Shown: piece by piece, positions 52,281 to 61,623 of the stretch
Layout of the letters: each line of letters begins with the position of its first letter
Numbering within the stretch: the first letter of the stretch is position 1
Assembly (NCBI RefSeq): GCF_002335745.1
Contig: NZ_NIST01000001.1
Span: forward strand, 4,278,354 to 4,342,353
DNA from: Evansella halocellulosilytica
Lineage (GTDB): Bacteria; Bacillota; Bacilli; Bacillales; Salisediminibacteriaceae
Direction of reading: 5' to 3'
DNA length: 64,000 nt
The notes under the pieces: model-generated
What the model was told of the DNA's origin: nothing
Databases searched by the model: none
What the model saw: only the letters and a program-made list of their open reading frames with translations
Position numbers and translations under genes: made by a program

Positions 52281-52728
52281 GTCGTTCCTCCTTCTTCCTT
52301 TCTGCTAAAATAATGTCTCGAAATTGTTTATATGAATGCTGAAGATTGCTTAAATCCTCAAGTTTCATTTTCGATAAATACTTTGAAAAAATCAATTCCC
52401 GCTTTTCGACCATTAGTTTTAATAAATGCTCCCCATCTGGTCCAAGTTTTAATATCGTATTTCTTCTGTTTGCTGGATCGATGTCACGTGCAACCATGTC
52501 CATTTGCTCTAATTTAGCAACCATTTGACTTACTGCACTCGCTGATACATTTAAATAATAGGCTAAGTCTTTGACATACTTAACTCCCTTTTTTCCGATC
52601 AAAAATAAAAGCAGTTGTTGATTTGATGAGAGTTTGTTGTCGTATTCAGTACTAAATTCATGATTGATCATGAGGCTGATATCTACGACAAGTTCCTCAA
52701 TTTCTTTCATCATTTCACTTCTGTTCAT
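52267..52728 (-). CDS. MarR-family transcriptional regulator
   Basis: A 153-residue winged-helix regulator. The core is VKDLAYYLNVSASAVSQMVAKLEQMDMVARDIDPANRRNTILKLGPDGEHLL. The ATG at 52728 has GAGGTGGAC at the right spacing. Its stop overlaps the start of the RND exporter gene, so it is probably the local repressor of that exporter. Effector molecules are unknown. Confidence 0.92.
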   Translation of the reverse strand: MNRSEMMKEIEELVVDISLMINHEFSTEYDNKLSSNQQLLLFLIGKKGVKYVKDLAYYLNVSASAVSQMVAKLEQMDMVARDIDPANRRNTILKLGPDGEHLLKLMVEKRELIFSKYLSKMKLEDLSNLQHSYKQFRDIILAERKKEERRETD

Positions 52729-52996
52729 TGTCCACCTCAAATAATTAGTTTTTAAATAATTAACTTTCTTAACTATAAAGATTCTTGAACTTTTTTTCAA
52801 CAAAATGAAAGGTAAATCATTGACAATTTATTGAAGGGGATATGGTTGACATAGTTAGGAAAATTTATTGAAGATCTGATAAAAATTTTAGGAACACACT
52901 GTTAATTGAAATGACAGTGCTTTTGGGCTTATTGCACTTATATGTAATGATTGATGTTATCGCTTCCGCTTGCCGTTAGACAAGATATAAACGTAT

Positions 52997-53022
52997 AAAA
53001 GGTACCTTAAAGGCACCTTTTA
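52997..53022 (-). terminator. Possible terminator after the isoaspartyl dipeptidase gene
   Basis: AAAAGGT...ACCTTTT inverted repeat at 52997-53022, about 50 bases beyond the stop on the minus strand. The T-tract is short. The rest of this 340-base gap, up to the MarR start, has no other recognised element. Confidence 0.5.
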
Positions 53023-53072
53023 TTGGCTATAATTACTCGTATTCGATTCATGTTAATATTCACTTTAGATCA

Positions 53073-54245
53073 TTATTCAAATGTCCCTTTTACGACATAT
53101 TCGTTATCTTTCATAAGCCATCGACCGTTTGCAATCACACTATTTATTTCAAGATGATCTTTTGAAAGGATTAATATGTCGGCATCTTTGTTCGGCTTTA
53201 ATGTCCCTTTCGCATCTAACTTCAACACATTTGCTGGATTTTCTGTTGCCACTTTAAGAGCTTGATCAAATGGTATTTGTTCTTTCACATGAGCATCACG
53301 AACTTCTGTAAATAAACTCTTTACTTTCCCAACGCCAAGTCCTATAAATTGTTTATCCTCGTTAAATTTTGGTAAGCTTCCTTGGCCGTCAGAAGTAAAC
53401 GTCACTTGATTTATTGGTACACCATCTTCTAGTACTCTTCTTAATATACGGCTGCATTTTAATTCCGAGTGCTCAAGATCTGGATTTAAACTACTCGTTG
53501 TAAAATCGATATATCCACCTTTCTTAGCATAAACAATCCCTGCCTCAAGAAGATCTGCATGTCGATTTATATGTGTCGGCCACAGTTGTTGAATTGGGAT
53601 TTCCGTCTCATCAACTATTTCTTCAAGTAGAGTAAGCATCCCTTTTCCATCACCGACATGAATGTTTACAACGCCACCTTTTCCTGACAATATTCCACCA
53701 ATTCTCGCCTCGCTAGCTAATCTGGCTAATTCCGCTTTTGTCGGTTGAGATGATCGGTGGTCGGAAATCGCAATTTCACCTGCACCAATGATTTCTTGTA
53801 CGAGGATCAAGTCACTTTCTACAGATCCTGTTAACGTTTTTACTGGAACGTGATAATTCCCACTCATACAATAACAAGAGATTCCTTCTTCATTTAGTCC
53901 TTTCGCCTTTGCAACGAGATTCGTCATCGTTCTTGTCGTGCCATCTGTGCCAATAACACCTACAACTGTCGTAATTCCTGCTTCTATACAATCTGTTAAC
54001 ATTAGTTCTGGTGTACGAGTTTTAAAACTTCCTTCTCCTCCGCCACCTGTAATATGTACATGACCATCAATCAAGCCTGGCGTAATGAGTTGATTTGTTG
54101 CATCAATCAATTCTAAATGATTTTTTGATGCTGTTATTTCAATCTCCTTTTCAATTGCTGCAATTTTTCCATCAGCTATTAAAATATCTTTTACACCTAA
54201 ATATTCAGGTGAAAATAATTCTCCGTTTTTTATTAGTTTCAGCAA
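53073..54245 (-). CDS. iadA: Isoaspartyl dipeptidase (beta-aspartyl peptidase)
   Basis: A 390-residue amidohydrolase-superfamily enzyme, matching the usual IadA length. The start is TTG at 54245 with GGAGAGGTG seven bases upstream. Metal and substrate motifs include LITPGLIDGHVHITGGGGEGSF, GITTVVGVIGTDGTTRTM, and VTFTSDGQGSLPKF with the conserved Asp; the bridging-lysine/histidine blocks VNIHVGDGKG and LWPTHINRH also fit. It cleaves isoaspartyl dipeptides that arise from protein damage. It is monocistronic. Confidence 0.93.
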   Translation of the reverse strand: MLKLIKNGELFSPEYLGVKDILIADGKIAAIEKEIEITASKNHLELIDATNQLITPGLIDGHVHITGGGGEGSFKTRTPELMLTDCIEAGITTVVGVIGTDGTTRTMTNLVAKAKGLNEEGISCYCMSGNYHVPVKTLTGSVESDLILVQEIIGAGEIAISDHRSSQPTKAELARLASEARIGGILSGKGGVVNIHVGDGKGMLTLLEEIVDETEIPIQQLWPTHINRHADLLEAGIVYAKKGGYIDFTTSSLNPDLEHSELKCSRILRRVLEDGVPINQVTFTSDGQGSLPKFNEDKQFIGLGVGKVKSLFTEVRDAHVKEQIPFDQALKVATENPANVLKLDAKGTLKPNKDADILILSKDHLEINSVIANGRWLMKDNEYVVKGTFE

Positions 54246-54432
54246 GTTGAACACCTCTCCGAATAAATTTCTTTTATAAATTAATGAAATTTTCATAATG
54301 TTCCCATGTCTTATCTTAAATGACTTGCTGATATCTTTCCATCGTTTTGTAGACGAAAAGTTAGATTATACCGATCAAGTTTTCATCTTTTTATTTCTCA
54401 TTTCAGAGGAAATAATTCTTATTGAAACAAGA

Positions 54433-54589
54433 TAAGCGCAAGGCGCCCGCCTATCGGAGAAAACGCTGCCTCTTCTAGCATCGCTCTGTGGTTATATATA
54501 TCCGTCAACCGGGTAATACGCCACGTCATGTGGCATGCCCGGCATTAGAACGTCCTGTCCGTCGAGGCAAATCGCTAGATCTGATCTTC
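54433..54589 (+). repeat. Family C repeat, truncated copy 3
   Basis: The head AAGCGCAAGGCGCCCGCCTA and the 5' half of the element are present up to GATCTGATCTTC. The remaining 90 bases of the full-length copy are missing. The following terminator begins two or three bases later, so the end may be a deletion junction. The 5' flank (54246-54432) has nothing recognisable. Confidence 0.8.
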
Positions 54590-54591
54590 AT

Positions 54592-54628
54592 AAAAAAACC
54601 TTGAGAACAATGAAGTTCTCAAGGTTTT
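54592..54628 (-). terminator. Intrinsic terminator
   Basis: AAAAAACCTTGAGAAC (54592-54607) pairs with GTTCTCAAGGTTTTTT (54613-54628) with a short loop, symmetrical and T-rich on both strands. It directly follows the stop of the small membrane protein gene. Confidence 0.85.
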
Positions 54629-54895
54629 TTAGAAGTATAACATTGCGGCAATCCCAAGGGAAATCGAGCCCAATACGAATAACCCGACCGATGCTGCTTT
54701 CTCTTTCTTGTTATATAGCCCAAAAACGACGAAATATAACAATAACATGAATCCCATAAATAATATGCCATCAACAATCGGGTGGAATAATGTCGCTAGT
54801 GAGGCAGTATGTTGATATATGGGGAAATTTACGATTAAAGCGATTGCCCAACCAACAAATATTCCGATACCGATACACTGAATTAATTTTTTCAT
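54629..54895 (-). CDS. Small three-helix membrane protein
   Basis: An 88-residue hydrophobic protein with three predicted membrane helices (residues about 5-22, 43-62, 69-87) and a charged KKEKA loop. I recognise no family. The ATG has AAAGAATG upstream (weak site). It lies alone between a terminator and the divergent KinB-like kinase gene. Confidence 0.6.
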   Translation of the reverse strand: MKKLIQCIGIGIFVGWAIALIVNFPIYQHTASLATLFHPIVDGILFMGFMLLLYFVVFGLYNKKEKAASVGLFVLGSISLGIAAMLYF

Positions 54896-55009
54896 TCTTT
54901 ACTCTCCATTCTTTTTCAAAATTTTTCACCTTTTATAACAATTTATTGAGATTGTTCTTTATTATCCGTACAATGTAACTAGAGAAAGAAGACTGGGAGG
55001 AGACCCAAT

Positions 55010-56320
55010 ATGGAAATATTCCTACAATTTTTACTCAATTTATTCGTTTTATTAACACCCATCTTCTTATACGTCATGTTCTGGAAAGGCTTAAAACTCC
55101 ATCATCATACGACTTTGACAAAATTATTTTTCTTTTTTTTATGTATGGTAACGATCATCTTTATTATGTTATTCCCGATTCGGGTCGAGATCATGCAGAA
55201 TATTCTTCCATTTGACTTTCAGTTCATCCCAATATTTGTCGCTACCTTGCTTGGAGGTTGGATATATGGCATACCGCTTATAATCGTTCAATCATCAACA
55301 AATTTCATTCTCTATGATTTAGAGGTAATGTTGTTCGGCTTATGCGCAGCAACCTTTATTTTTTTCGGAGCATATTGGATATCGTTAAGATACAATAAAT
55401 TTGAGATGAAAAAGCGATCGCTTGTCACTTTAGCTGTCTTTTTCTCTCCAATTATGATTATTCTTTTTTTCCCAACTAACCCATTGATGCTTCCGTTAGG
55501 AGAATCTCTCATTGTCGGGATCGTATATGCAAGTGTAACAGGGCTAATTGCATTACTTATTCTCTCCTTAATTAACCTGATACAAACAAGTGAACAGTTA
55601 GAGAAAGACTTACAAAAAAGTGAACAGCTTCGACTAGTCAGTGAACTTGCTGCATCAGTTGCCCATGAAGTACGTAACCCAATGACTGTAGCAAGAGGAT
55701 TTATCCAGTTGATTCACTCAAACTCGAAGTTAACTGATGATGAAAAAAAATATTTACAACTGACCATTTCAGAACTTGACCGAGCTCAATCGATAATAAG
55801 CGATTATTTATCATTGGCAAAGCCAAAAGAAAAGGTGAATGAGCCTGTTCTCGTTTATCATGTAATGGACAAGGTTAGACACACGGTTCAAGCTTATGCG
55901 CTCATGAATAACGTTTCGGTATTTTTAGACGTTCCGACCCATTTAAAAGTGAAAGCTGATGATAAAGAACTGACACAAGTATTATTAAACTTAGCTAAAA
56001 ATGGGATCGAAGCGATGGAACACGGTGGCAGCTTATTTTTAACAGGATCACAAAAAGAGTCCCATGTCATATTAAAAGTTAAAGATACCGGTTGCGGCAT
56101 GACGAATGAACAAGTAAAACGGCTTGGTACTGCTTATTATTCGACAAAAGAAAAAGGGACTGGGCTTGGTCTCATGATTACATATAATCTTATTCGATCA
56201 TGGGGCGGCCAAGTAACCGTTAACAGTAAAGTTGATATTGGAACAGAATTTATCATTCAACTTCCTGCTGCATTTGAAAATGAATTTATCTCTAGTAAAA
56301 CTTCAAGTCAAAGTGTATAA
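55010..56320 (+). CDS. Membrane sensor histidine kinase, KinB-like
   Basis: A 436-residue kinase with six N-terminal helices of the 5TM-LYT sensing type (residues about 5-190). The H box reads AASVAHEVRNPMTVARGFIQL with the phospho-accepting His at about residue 219. The ATPase domain has the LLNLAKNGIEAM N box, DTGCGMT G1 box and KGTGLGLMI G2 box. The family includes sporulation kinase KinB, which feeds the Spo0F/Spo0A phosphorelay. No response regulator gene adjoins, as expected of an orphan kinase. The ATG follows GGGAGGAGACCCAAT. Confidence 0.92.
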   Translation: MEIFLQFLLNLFVLLTPIFLYVMFWKGLKLHHHTTLTKLFFFFLCMVTIIFIMLFPIRVEIMQNILPFDFQFIPIFVATLLGGWIYGIPLIIVQSSTNFILYDLEVMLFGLCAATFIFFGAYWISLRYNKFEMKKRSLVTLAVFFSPIMIILFFPTNPLMLPLGESLIVGIVYASVTGLIALLILSLINLIQTSEQLEKDLQKSEQLRLVSELAASVAHEVRNPMTVARGFIQLIHSNSKLTDDEKKYLQLTISELDRAQSIISDYLSLAKPKEKVNEPVLVYHVMDKVRHTVQAYALMNNVSVFLDVPTHLKVKADDKELTQVLLNLAKNGIEAMEHGGSLFLTGSQKESHVILKVKDTGCGMTNEQVKRLGTAYYSTKEKGTGLGLMITYNLIRSWGGQVTVNSKVDIGTEFIIQLPAAFENEFISSKTSSQSV

Positions 56321-56343
56321 AAATTCGAAGTGAATTTCAAATT

Positions 56344-56376
56344 AAAAAGGCTGTTTTACGAGAAAACAGCCTTTTT
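56344..56376. terminator. Bidirectional terminator
   Basis: AAAAAGGCTGTTTT (56344-56357) pairs perfectly with AAAACAGCCTTTTT (56363-56376). It lies between convergent genes, and both strands end in T-runs. Confidence 0.9.
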
Positions 56377-56387
56377 GATCGTTAAGT

Positions 56388-56864
56388 TTAACCATTATTT
56401 AATACGAAATGCTCATAAAAATTTTGGTACTCTTCCTCTCCATGCAATCCTTCCATACGCATTACTTCCTCACCATTTCTATAATGAATAAGAGTAGGCG
56501 TCGCAGAGATTTGATGGTCATCCCATCCTTGTTCAAATTCCAAGATGTTATAAAGCTCTAGATCTACTCCTGTTTCATCCGCTAAAGGGATGAGAATTGG
56601 CGATGCTTCATTACAATACTCACATTGTGGACTATAAAAATACACGGTTACATCTTCTTCATTCTCAAGCTTATCATCTAATTCGTCCGGAAGAATTATA
56701 TTCGAATACAAAGGATCATCAAGCTGTTCAATTGTCTCAGGATATAGACGTTCTTTCCCAAATGGGTTTCCTTCTGACTGCTGTTTGTTTTGATAAGAAG
56801 TTAAAAATGCTAAAGCACCAAATATAAGAATCACGATAAGACCGAATATAATAATTTTCTTCAT
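56388..56864 (-). CDS. Membrane-anchored thioredoxin-like protein
   Basis: A 158-residue thioredoxin-fold protein anchored by a helix at residues about 3-22. The active-site motif is FYSPQCEYCNEASPI (CEYC), and the cis-Pro loop is ISATPTLIHYRNGEE. The gene lies seven bases downstream of bdbC in the same direction, so it is the likely DsbA- or BdbA-like partner of that enzyme in forming disulfides outside the membrane. Confidence 0.88.
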   Translation of the reverse strand: MKKIIIFGLIVILIFGALAFLTSYQNKQQSEGNPFGKERLYPETIEQLDDPLYSNIILPDELDDKLENEEDVTVYFYSPQCEYCNEASPILIPLADETGVDLELYNILEFEQGWDDHQISATPTLIHYRNGEEVMRMEGLHGEEEYQNFYEHFVLNNG

Positions 56865-56871
56865 TTTACAA

Positions 56872-57300
56872 TCACTCCTTTGATGATTTAATCACCCATA
56901 CCATAATGAGTGAGATACTCATGAATGCAATAAAAGCTAAAAATGGAATCGTCATAAATCCAAACCAGTTAATATATTGATGATTGCATGGAATGATACC
57001 ACAAGCAGTTGAATTTTCACCTATAGCAGGTATTTTTTGCACTAAATAATGGTAGAGTGAAAACCCTGCACCGATTACACTAATAGGCAATGTATAAAAG
57101 GCTTGTTTCGCATCTTTTTTTACTGCAGCGATTGCTAAAGTGATTGCTAAAGGATACATAAAAATTCGCTGCACCCAGCAGAGCTCACATGGAATATAAT
57201 TTCGTACTTCTGAAAAGAAGAGCGAGCCAAGTGTTGCAATTAAAGCAATTCCCCAAGCAGTAAACATTGCTAGTTCAATTTTTTCTTGTTTATCTTTCAT
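56872..57300 (-). CDS. bdbC: Disulfide bond formation protein, DsbB/BdbC type
   Basis: A 142-residue membrane protein with four helices. CELCWVQRIFMYPL holds the first redox pair (CxxC) and CGIIPC the second, with the intervening Gln/Arg-Arg order of the family. It oxidises a thioredoxin-like partner using quinone. The partner is probably the product of the next gene. The ATG is preceded by AGGGAGAAGG. It is monofunctional and short, like BdbC. Confidence 0.93.
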   Translation of the reverse strand: MKDKQEKIELAMFTAWGIALIATLGSLFFSEVRNYIPCELCWVQRIFMYPLAITLAIAAVKKDAKQAFYTLPISVIGAGFSLYHYLVQKIPAIGENSTACGIIPCNHQYINWFGFMTIPFLAFIAFMSISLIMVWVIKSSKE

Positions 57301-57642
57301 CCTTCTCCCTCATTTCGGACAGGTCTTGCTTTTCTATCTTAGTACGAACTGTTTGTTTTGAAAAGAAATATGATTAATAATTCACCAAAACGTCACTCAT
57401 ACCTTTGCCATTAGTGTATTTAATGATTTGATATAGATATTGAAATTCCTTGAAGCACCGTAAAACCTTTCCTTTTTTATGGCACTCCAAGAGAAGTTGA
57501 CTTTTCGATTAGGGAAATCCAAATAAAGCTTTTAGTCCAACTTACAACAACGAGAGGATGACTCATGTAGTGTCTGTTTTCCAGGCACTTGCTATGGAGT
57601 CATCCTCTGAGGCAGTGCAACCTTATAAACTATTTGCCCGTG
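57301..57642. other. Intergenic region with a 12-bp stem inverted repeat
   Basis: About 340 bases without a gene. AGAGGATGACTC (57553-57564) is repeated in inverse form as GAGTCATCCTCT (57597-57608), enclosing TTTTCCAGGCACTTG, which carries a family F-like CCAGGCAC. On the minus strand it lies just 3' of the GGDEF-EAL gene and may stabilise or end its transcript, though no T-run follows. Confidence 0.5.
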
Positions 57643-59427
57643 CTAGAGCACCATCATCGGAGTTGTTTTCTTAATGAATGAAGTGACTTCGTCTGACGGC
57701 AAAGGTCGGCTGTATAAAAAACCTTGCATTTCATCACACTGTTGTTTGTTCAAAAATTCGACCATATCAGATGTTTCTACTCCTTCAGCGATAACTCTTA
57801 AATTCATATTATGGGCAAGCTGAATAATCGAAGTAACAATAGCTTGATCATTCGTATTGTCCAGCACTTCTCGAATAAATGACTGGTCAATTTTTAAAGT
57901 ATCAATCGGAAAACGTCGCAAATATCCTAATGAGGAGTAGCCCGTTCCAAAATCATCGATTGAAATACTTATCCCAATTTCTTTTAGTTGTTCTAACGTC
58001 TTAAAGCATTCTTCACGATTATACAATAAATCGTTTTCTGTAATTTCAAGATCAAGTAATTGAGGTGGTAAACCCGTTTTACTTAAAACCTTTTTTACTT
58101 TACTGACAAAGTCAGGACGTTGGAACTCAATGGGAGAAATATTAATGCCCATCCGAAGAGATATCCCTTGTTCGAACCACTTTTTTGCTTGTTTGCACGC
58201 TTGTTCAAGAACCCAGTCACCTATCGGTACAATCAAACCTGTTTCTTCAGCTAATGGAATAAATGAACCTGGTGAAATGATCCCAAGCTCTTCATCATCC
58301 CATCTAATTAATGCTTCTACTCCGATGACTTTTTTTTTCTTTAAATCAATTTGCGGCTGATAACATAAATAAAAAGCTTTTTTTTCGGTTGCTATTCTTA
58401 ACCGCTTTTCGATCTTAAGTCTTTCAACATGTTTCGTTTTGATTGATGGTGTGTACCATTGATAACCATCTTTTCCACGTTCTTTTGCATGATGCATGGC
58501 AAGTTCGGCTTGATAAACGATCGATCCATAAGTTTTCCCATGCTCTGGGTAATCAGAAATACCGATACTTGCAGTAATAAATAGCTCATATCCATTAATG
58601 ACAAAGGGCTTTTGAAAACAATCCAGTATTTCCTCAGCAAATACATGTACTTCCTGCTCGTGTGATGGATTATTCAATAAGATCGAAAATTCATCTCCTC
58701 CATATCGATAAACCGTAACATTGATTTGTTCAATCTCTTTCAGCCTCATTGCAATCTTTTTTATTAATTGATCACCAGTAAAATGACCTAATGTATCATT
58801 GTAAAATTTAAACCGATCTAAGTCTATGTAAAAAACGGCAAATGAACGGTTTGTATGTTTCGCTTTGTTTATTTGCAAAAGAATATCCTGCTCAAATTTT
58901 TCTCTGTTCGGCAATCCGGTTAATTTATCAGCAATGACAAGTTCTTCAATCGTTTTTTTTGCTTCTTTCAATTCGGTGATATCACGGTGTAATAGAAGAT
59001 ACCCCTCTCCTTCACCATCTTCTGGAAAAAGTGGGGTCATGACTGTTTGGAATGTGACGACATCACCGTTTTTCATTTCGTATATAGCTTCCCAGACAAG
59101 TTGATTTCCTTCATCGAATTGGGCATTTTTTTTGAGGTTAAACGACGAATCGTAATCCCTACCAATTAATTCATATTCAGCGTATCCAAGCGATGCTGTA
59201 AATGAACGACTCACATATACGATTTTCCCATCTCCTGTTGTAATTACGAGTAACGATGTTTTTTCTAAAGCTTCTTTTAACTTATGTATAAGTTCCTGAT
59301 ATCCTCTGTTTTTGTTATCATCATCTTTATTTACCTGAAACCATACTTTCGAAAACCAATCTGGAAAATGAGAATCCATGTCGTCTCGGTTCAGTTGAAC
59401 TTTTATGCTTTCATCTTTATTCTTCAT
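57643..59427 (-). CDS. PAS-GGDEF-EAL cyclic di-GMP enzyme
   Basis: A 594-residue cytoplasmic protein. A PAS domain lies at about residues 45-155 (ITTGDGKIVYVSRSFTASLGYAEYELIGRDYD). The GGDEF domain follows, with intact YRYGGDEFSILL and the DLDRFKFYNDTLGH segment. The EAL domain then has intact EALIRW, DDFGTGYSSLGYL, ISIGI... and EGVET. Both synthesis and hydrolysis residues are present, so either activity could dominate. There are no membrane helices. The upstream minus-strand sequence holds a separate promoter-hairpin-terminator unit (59672-59791). Confidence 0.93.
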   Translation of the reverse strand: MKNKDESIKVQLNRDDMDSHFPDWFSKVWFQVNKDDDNKNRGYQELIHKLKEALEKTSLLVITTGDGKIVYVSRSFTASLGYAEYELIGRDYDSSFNLKKNAQFDEGNQLVWEAIYEMKNGDVVTFQTVMTPLFPEDGEGEGYLLLHRDITELKEAKKTIEELVIADKLTGLPNREKFEQDILLQINKAKHTNRSFAVFYIDLDRFKFYNDTLGHFTGDQLIKKIAMRLKEIEQINVTVYRYGGDEFSILLNNPSHEQEVHVFAEEILDCFQKPFVINGYELFITASIGISDYPEHGKTYGSIVYQAELAMHHAKERGKDGYQWYTPSIKTKHVERLKIEKRLRIATEKKAFYLCYQPQIDLKKKKVIGVEALIRWDDEELGIISPGSFIPLAEETGLIVPIGDWVLEQACKQAKKWFEQGISLRMGINISPIEFQRPDFVSKVKKVLSKTGLPPQLLDLEITENDLLYNREECFKTLEQLKEIGISISIDDFGTGYSSLGYLRRFPIDTLKIDQSFIREVLDNTNDQAIVTSIIQLAHNMNLRVIAEGVETSDMVEFLNKQQCDEMQGFLYSRPLPSDEVTSFIKKTTPMMVL

Positions 59428-59671
59428 TTTTTCCCTCCCTGGATGAAGTTCTTTTAGATGATGATCGAATTGCAGAAAGTTGACGTCACATCATTGTACG
59501 TCATTTACTAATCATACTGTTTGATCTGATCATCTTCTTTACATGATCATTTCTTAGGGGGACAGACCGTTTATCCCAGATCGTTTACGACACAATCACA
59601 GTATCCACATATTTATGACATGTGTGAAATAAAGGATCTTTATAAAATATTTATTTTTTTCCATAAATGCA

Positions 59672-59791
59672 CAAAAACCGACCTTTATTCAGGTCGGTTG
59701 CACTACTAGCTCCTGCATATCAAAGTGCCCACATGAAGATATGCTTTCATAGCTTCCTCATCACATCATTTCATAATATGAAAATATTGCT
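59672..59791 (-). ncRNA. Candidate small RNA or leader with its own promoter and terminator
   Basis: On the minus strand TTGATT (59822-59827), an 18-base spacer and TACAAT (59798-59803) form a promoter. The transcript would contain a hairpin closed by GCATATC/GATATGC (59715-59744). It would end in the stem AACCGACCT/AGGTCGGTT (59676-59699) followed by TTTTTG. No minus-strand gene lies immediately upstream to need this terminator. A 14-codon frame with GAGGAAGCT before its ATG lies inside. It could be a free sRNA or an attenuated leader of the GGDEF-EAL gene 250 bases downstream. Confidence 0.45.
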
Positions 59792-59989
59792 AATTTCATT
59801 GTATTATTTTTTCAAACAAATAATCAAGATTTTTGACGAAATTTTTCGGTAAATTTGTTATTTAACACTCCTTTTAAGAAAAGGATCTTCCTTAAATTCT
59901 GTTCACGATCTTTCTCATGTTCTTTGTTTCTTTTTTCAGCCTTCAGGGTATTCTATTACCAAACCTCATTAAATAAAGGGGGATATATC

Positions 59990-60208
59990 ATGGAGTTTGT
60001 CGAATTAAATCATGGAAATTTAAAATCAGTCTCCTATGATGAAGCTTTAAGAGAATTACACGTCCGCTTTAAAGATGGAGACTATATGATTTATTATGAA
60101 GTGTATAAGCTTGACTATATCGGTTTATTATCAAGTGAAAATTATTCTGATTTTTTTCAAGACCGGATTCAACCTAATTATCCATCGACAATGATTAATG
60201 ACAGATAA
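59990..60208 (+). CDS. KTSC-domain protein
   Basis: A 72-residue protein matching the KTSC domain: NHGNLKSVSYDEALRELHVRFKDGDYMIYYEV, then Y..L and a short tail. The ATG at 59990 follows AAAGGGGGATATATC. KTSC domains occur alone or fused to nucleic-acid or lysyl-tRNA-related enzymes, and their function is unclear. It stands alone. Confidence 0.8.
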   Translation: MEFVELNHGNLKSVSYDEALRELHVRFKDGDYMIYYEVYKLDYIGLLSSENYSDFFQDRIQPNYPSTMINDR

Positions 60209-60410
60209 TTTCCTATTCACTAATTAAGGACTTCCGTTTAACTTATCGCGTAAATGTTCATGATAAAAAGGCGGGAGTCTTCTTCATGTCATTTAAAACT
60301 TTGGCGTCTGACTGCTCCCCCTTTAATTGAATCTGGCCAGAATGATTTAACGAGTGGCGTACTATGTTCTTAATGTGGAAAGTATTGAGAAACCATGAAA
60401 AAAATAGTGG

Positions 60411-60434
60411 TTTAACGAATGTTAGTTCGTTAAA
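60411..60434. promoter_or_regulatory. Palindrome upstream of alanine dehydrogenase
   Basis: TTTAACGAA (60411-60419) and TTCGTTAAA (60426-60434) form a perfect 9-bp inverted repeat with a 6-base spacer, about 60 bases before the GTG start. A related half-site (TTTAACGAG) lies near 60346. It could be an operator for a regulator of ald; it has no T-run of its own. Confidence 0.45.
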
Positions 60435-60491
60435 ATAGAATTGGATATCTTAGGTTGTAAACGAAAACCTACATATAAGGAGGGGTTAATT

Positions 60492-61610
60492 GTGAAAATT
60501 GGAGTACCTAGAGAAGTGAAAAACAATGAAAACCGTATTGCACTGACACCAGCAGGCGTTTTAACTTTAGTACAGGCTGGTCACAATGTTTATGTTGAAA
60601 CAAACGCCGGAATTGGAAGCGGTTTCACGAATGACAATTATACCGAAGCAGGTGCTGTCATACTCGAGACCGCTAAAGAAGTTTGGGATCACTCTGATAT
60701 GGTCATGAAAGTAAAAGAACCGCTTCCATCAGAGTATGATTATTTTCGTGAAGGGTTGATTTTATTTACTTACTTGCATTTAGCTGCTGTTCCTGAATTA
60801 GCAAAAGCACTTACCGAAAAGAAAGTTACAGCAATTGCTTACGAAACTGTGGAAGTGAATCGGACACTTCCTTTACTTACACCAATGAGTGAAGTTGCCG
60901 GAAGAATGGCAGCACAAATTGGCGCTCAATTTCTTGAAAAGCCTAAAGGCGGTAGTGGTATTTTACTATCTGGAGTGCCTGGAGTAAAACGTGGAAAAGT
61001 TACGGTAATCGGCGGCGGTGTCGTCGGCACAAATGCAGCAAAAATTGCGATGGGCTTAGGGGCTGATGTTACAATTATCGACTTAAGTCCAGAACGGCTT
61101 CGTCAGCTAGATGACATATTTGGGACCGAAATTAATACATTGATGAGTAATCCGTTAAATATTGCGAATGCCGTTAAAGAATCTGACCTTGTTATCGGAG
61201 CCGTCTTAATTCCTGGTGCCAAAGCACCGAAACTAGTCACGGAAGAGATGATTCAAGAAATGATGCACGGTTCCGTTGTCGTTGACGTTGCGATTGATCA
61301 AGGGGGAATTATCGAAACCGTTGACAAAATTACGACGCATGATGATCCAACATACACAAAACATGGAGTTGTGCATTACGCAGTCGCAAACATGCCTGGT
61401 GCTGTTCCGAGAACTTCAACGATTGCCTTAACGAATGTAACGGTTCCTTATGCACTCCAAATTGCAAACAAAGGAATCATTCAATCGTTAAAGGATAGCA
61501 TGCCTTTAGAAAAAGGAGTCAATACGGCAAAAGGATATGTCACTTACGAGGCTGTCGCACGTGACTTGGGCTATGAATACAAATCTGTCCGTGAAACATT
61601 ATCCATTTAA
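60492..61610 (+). CDS. ald: Alanine dehydrogenase
   Basis: A 372-residue NAD-dependent enzyme that interconverts L-alanine and pyruvate plus ammonia and matters in sporulation. The start is GTG at 60492 after AAGGAGGGG, and the product begins [20 protein letters not shown]. The substrate-binding KVKEPL segment, the [30 protein letters not shown] dinucleotide fold and the [13 protein letters not shown] region are all typical. A strong terminator follows. A palindrome upstream may mediate alanine-responsive control. Confidence 0.96.
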   Translation: MKIGVPREVKNNENRIALTPAGVLTLVQAGHNVYVETNAGIGSGFTNDNYTEAGAVILETAKEVWDHSDMVMKVKEPLPSEYDYFREGLILFTYLHLAAVPELAKALTEKKVTAIAYETVEVNRTLPLLTPMSEVAGRMAAQIGAQFLEKPKGGSGILLSGVPGVKRGKVTVIGGGVVGTNAAKIAMGLGADVTIIDLSPERLRQLDDIFGTEINTLMSNPLNIANAVKESDLVIGAVLIPGAKAPKLVTEEMIQEMMHGSVVVDVAIDQGGIIETVDKITTHDDPTYTKHGVVHYAVANMPGAVPRTSTIALTNVTVPYALQIANKGIIQSLKDSMPLEKGVNTAKGYVTYEAVARDLGYEYKSVRETLSI

Positions 61611-61623
61611 TCATTCACTACTT

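Noticed and set aside
59667-59863. Plus-strand frames in the gap before the KTSC gene
   Set aside because: They read through the minus-strand terminator hairpin, lack ribosome binding sites and have no protein features.
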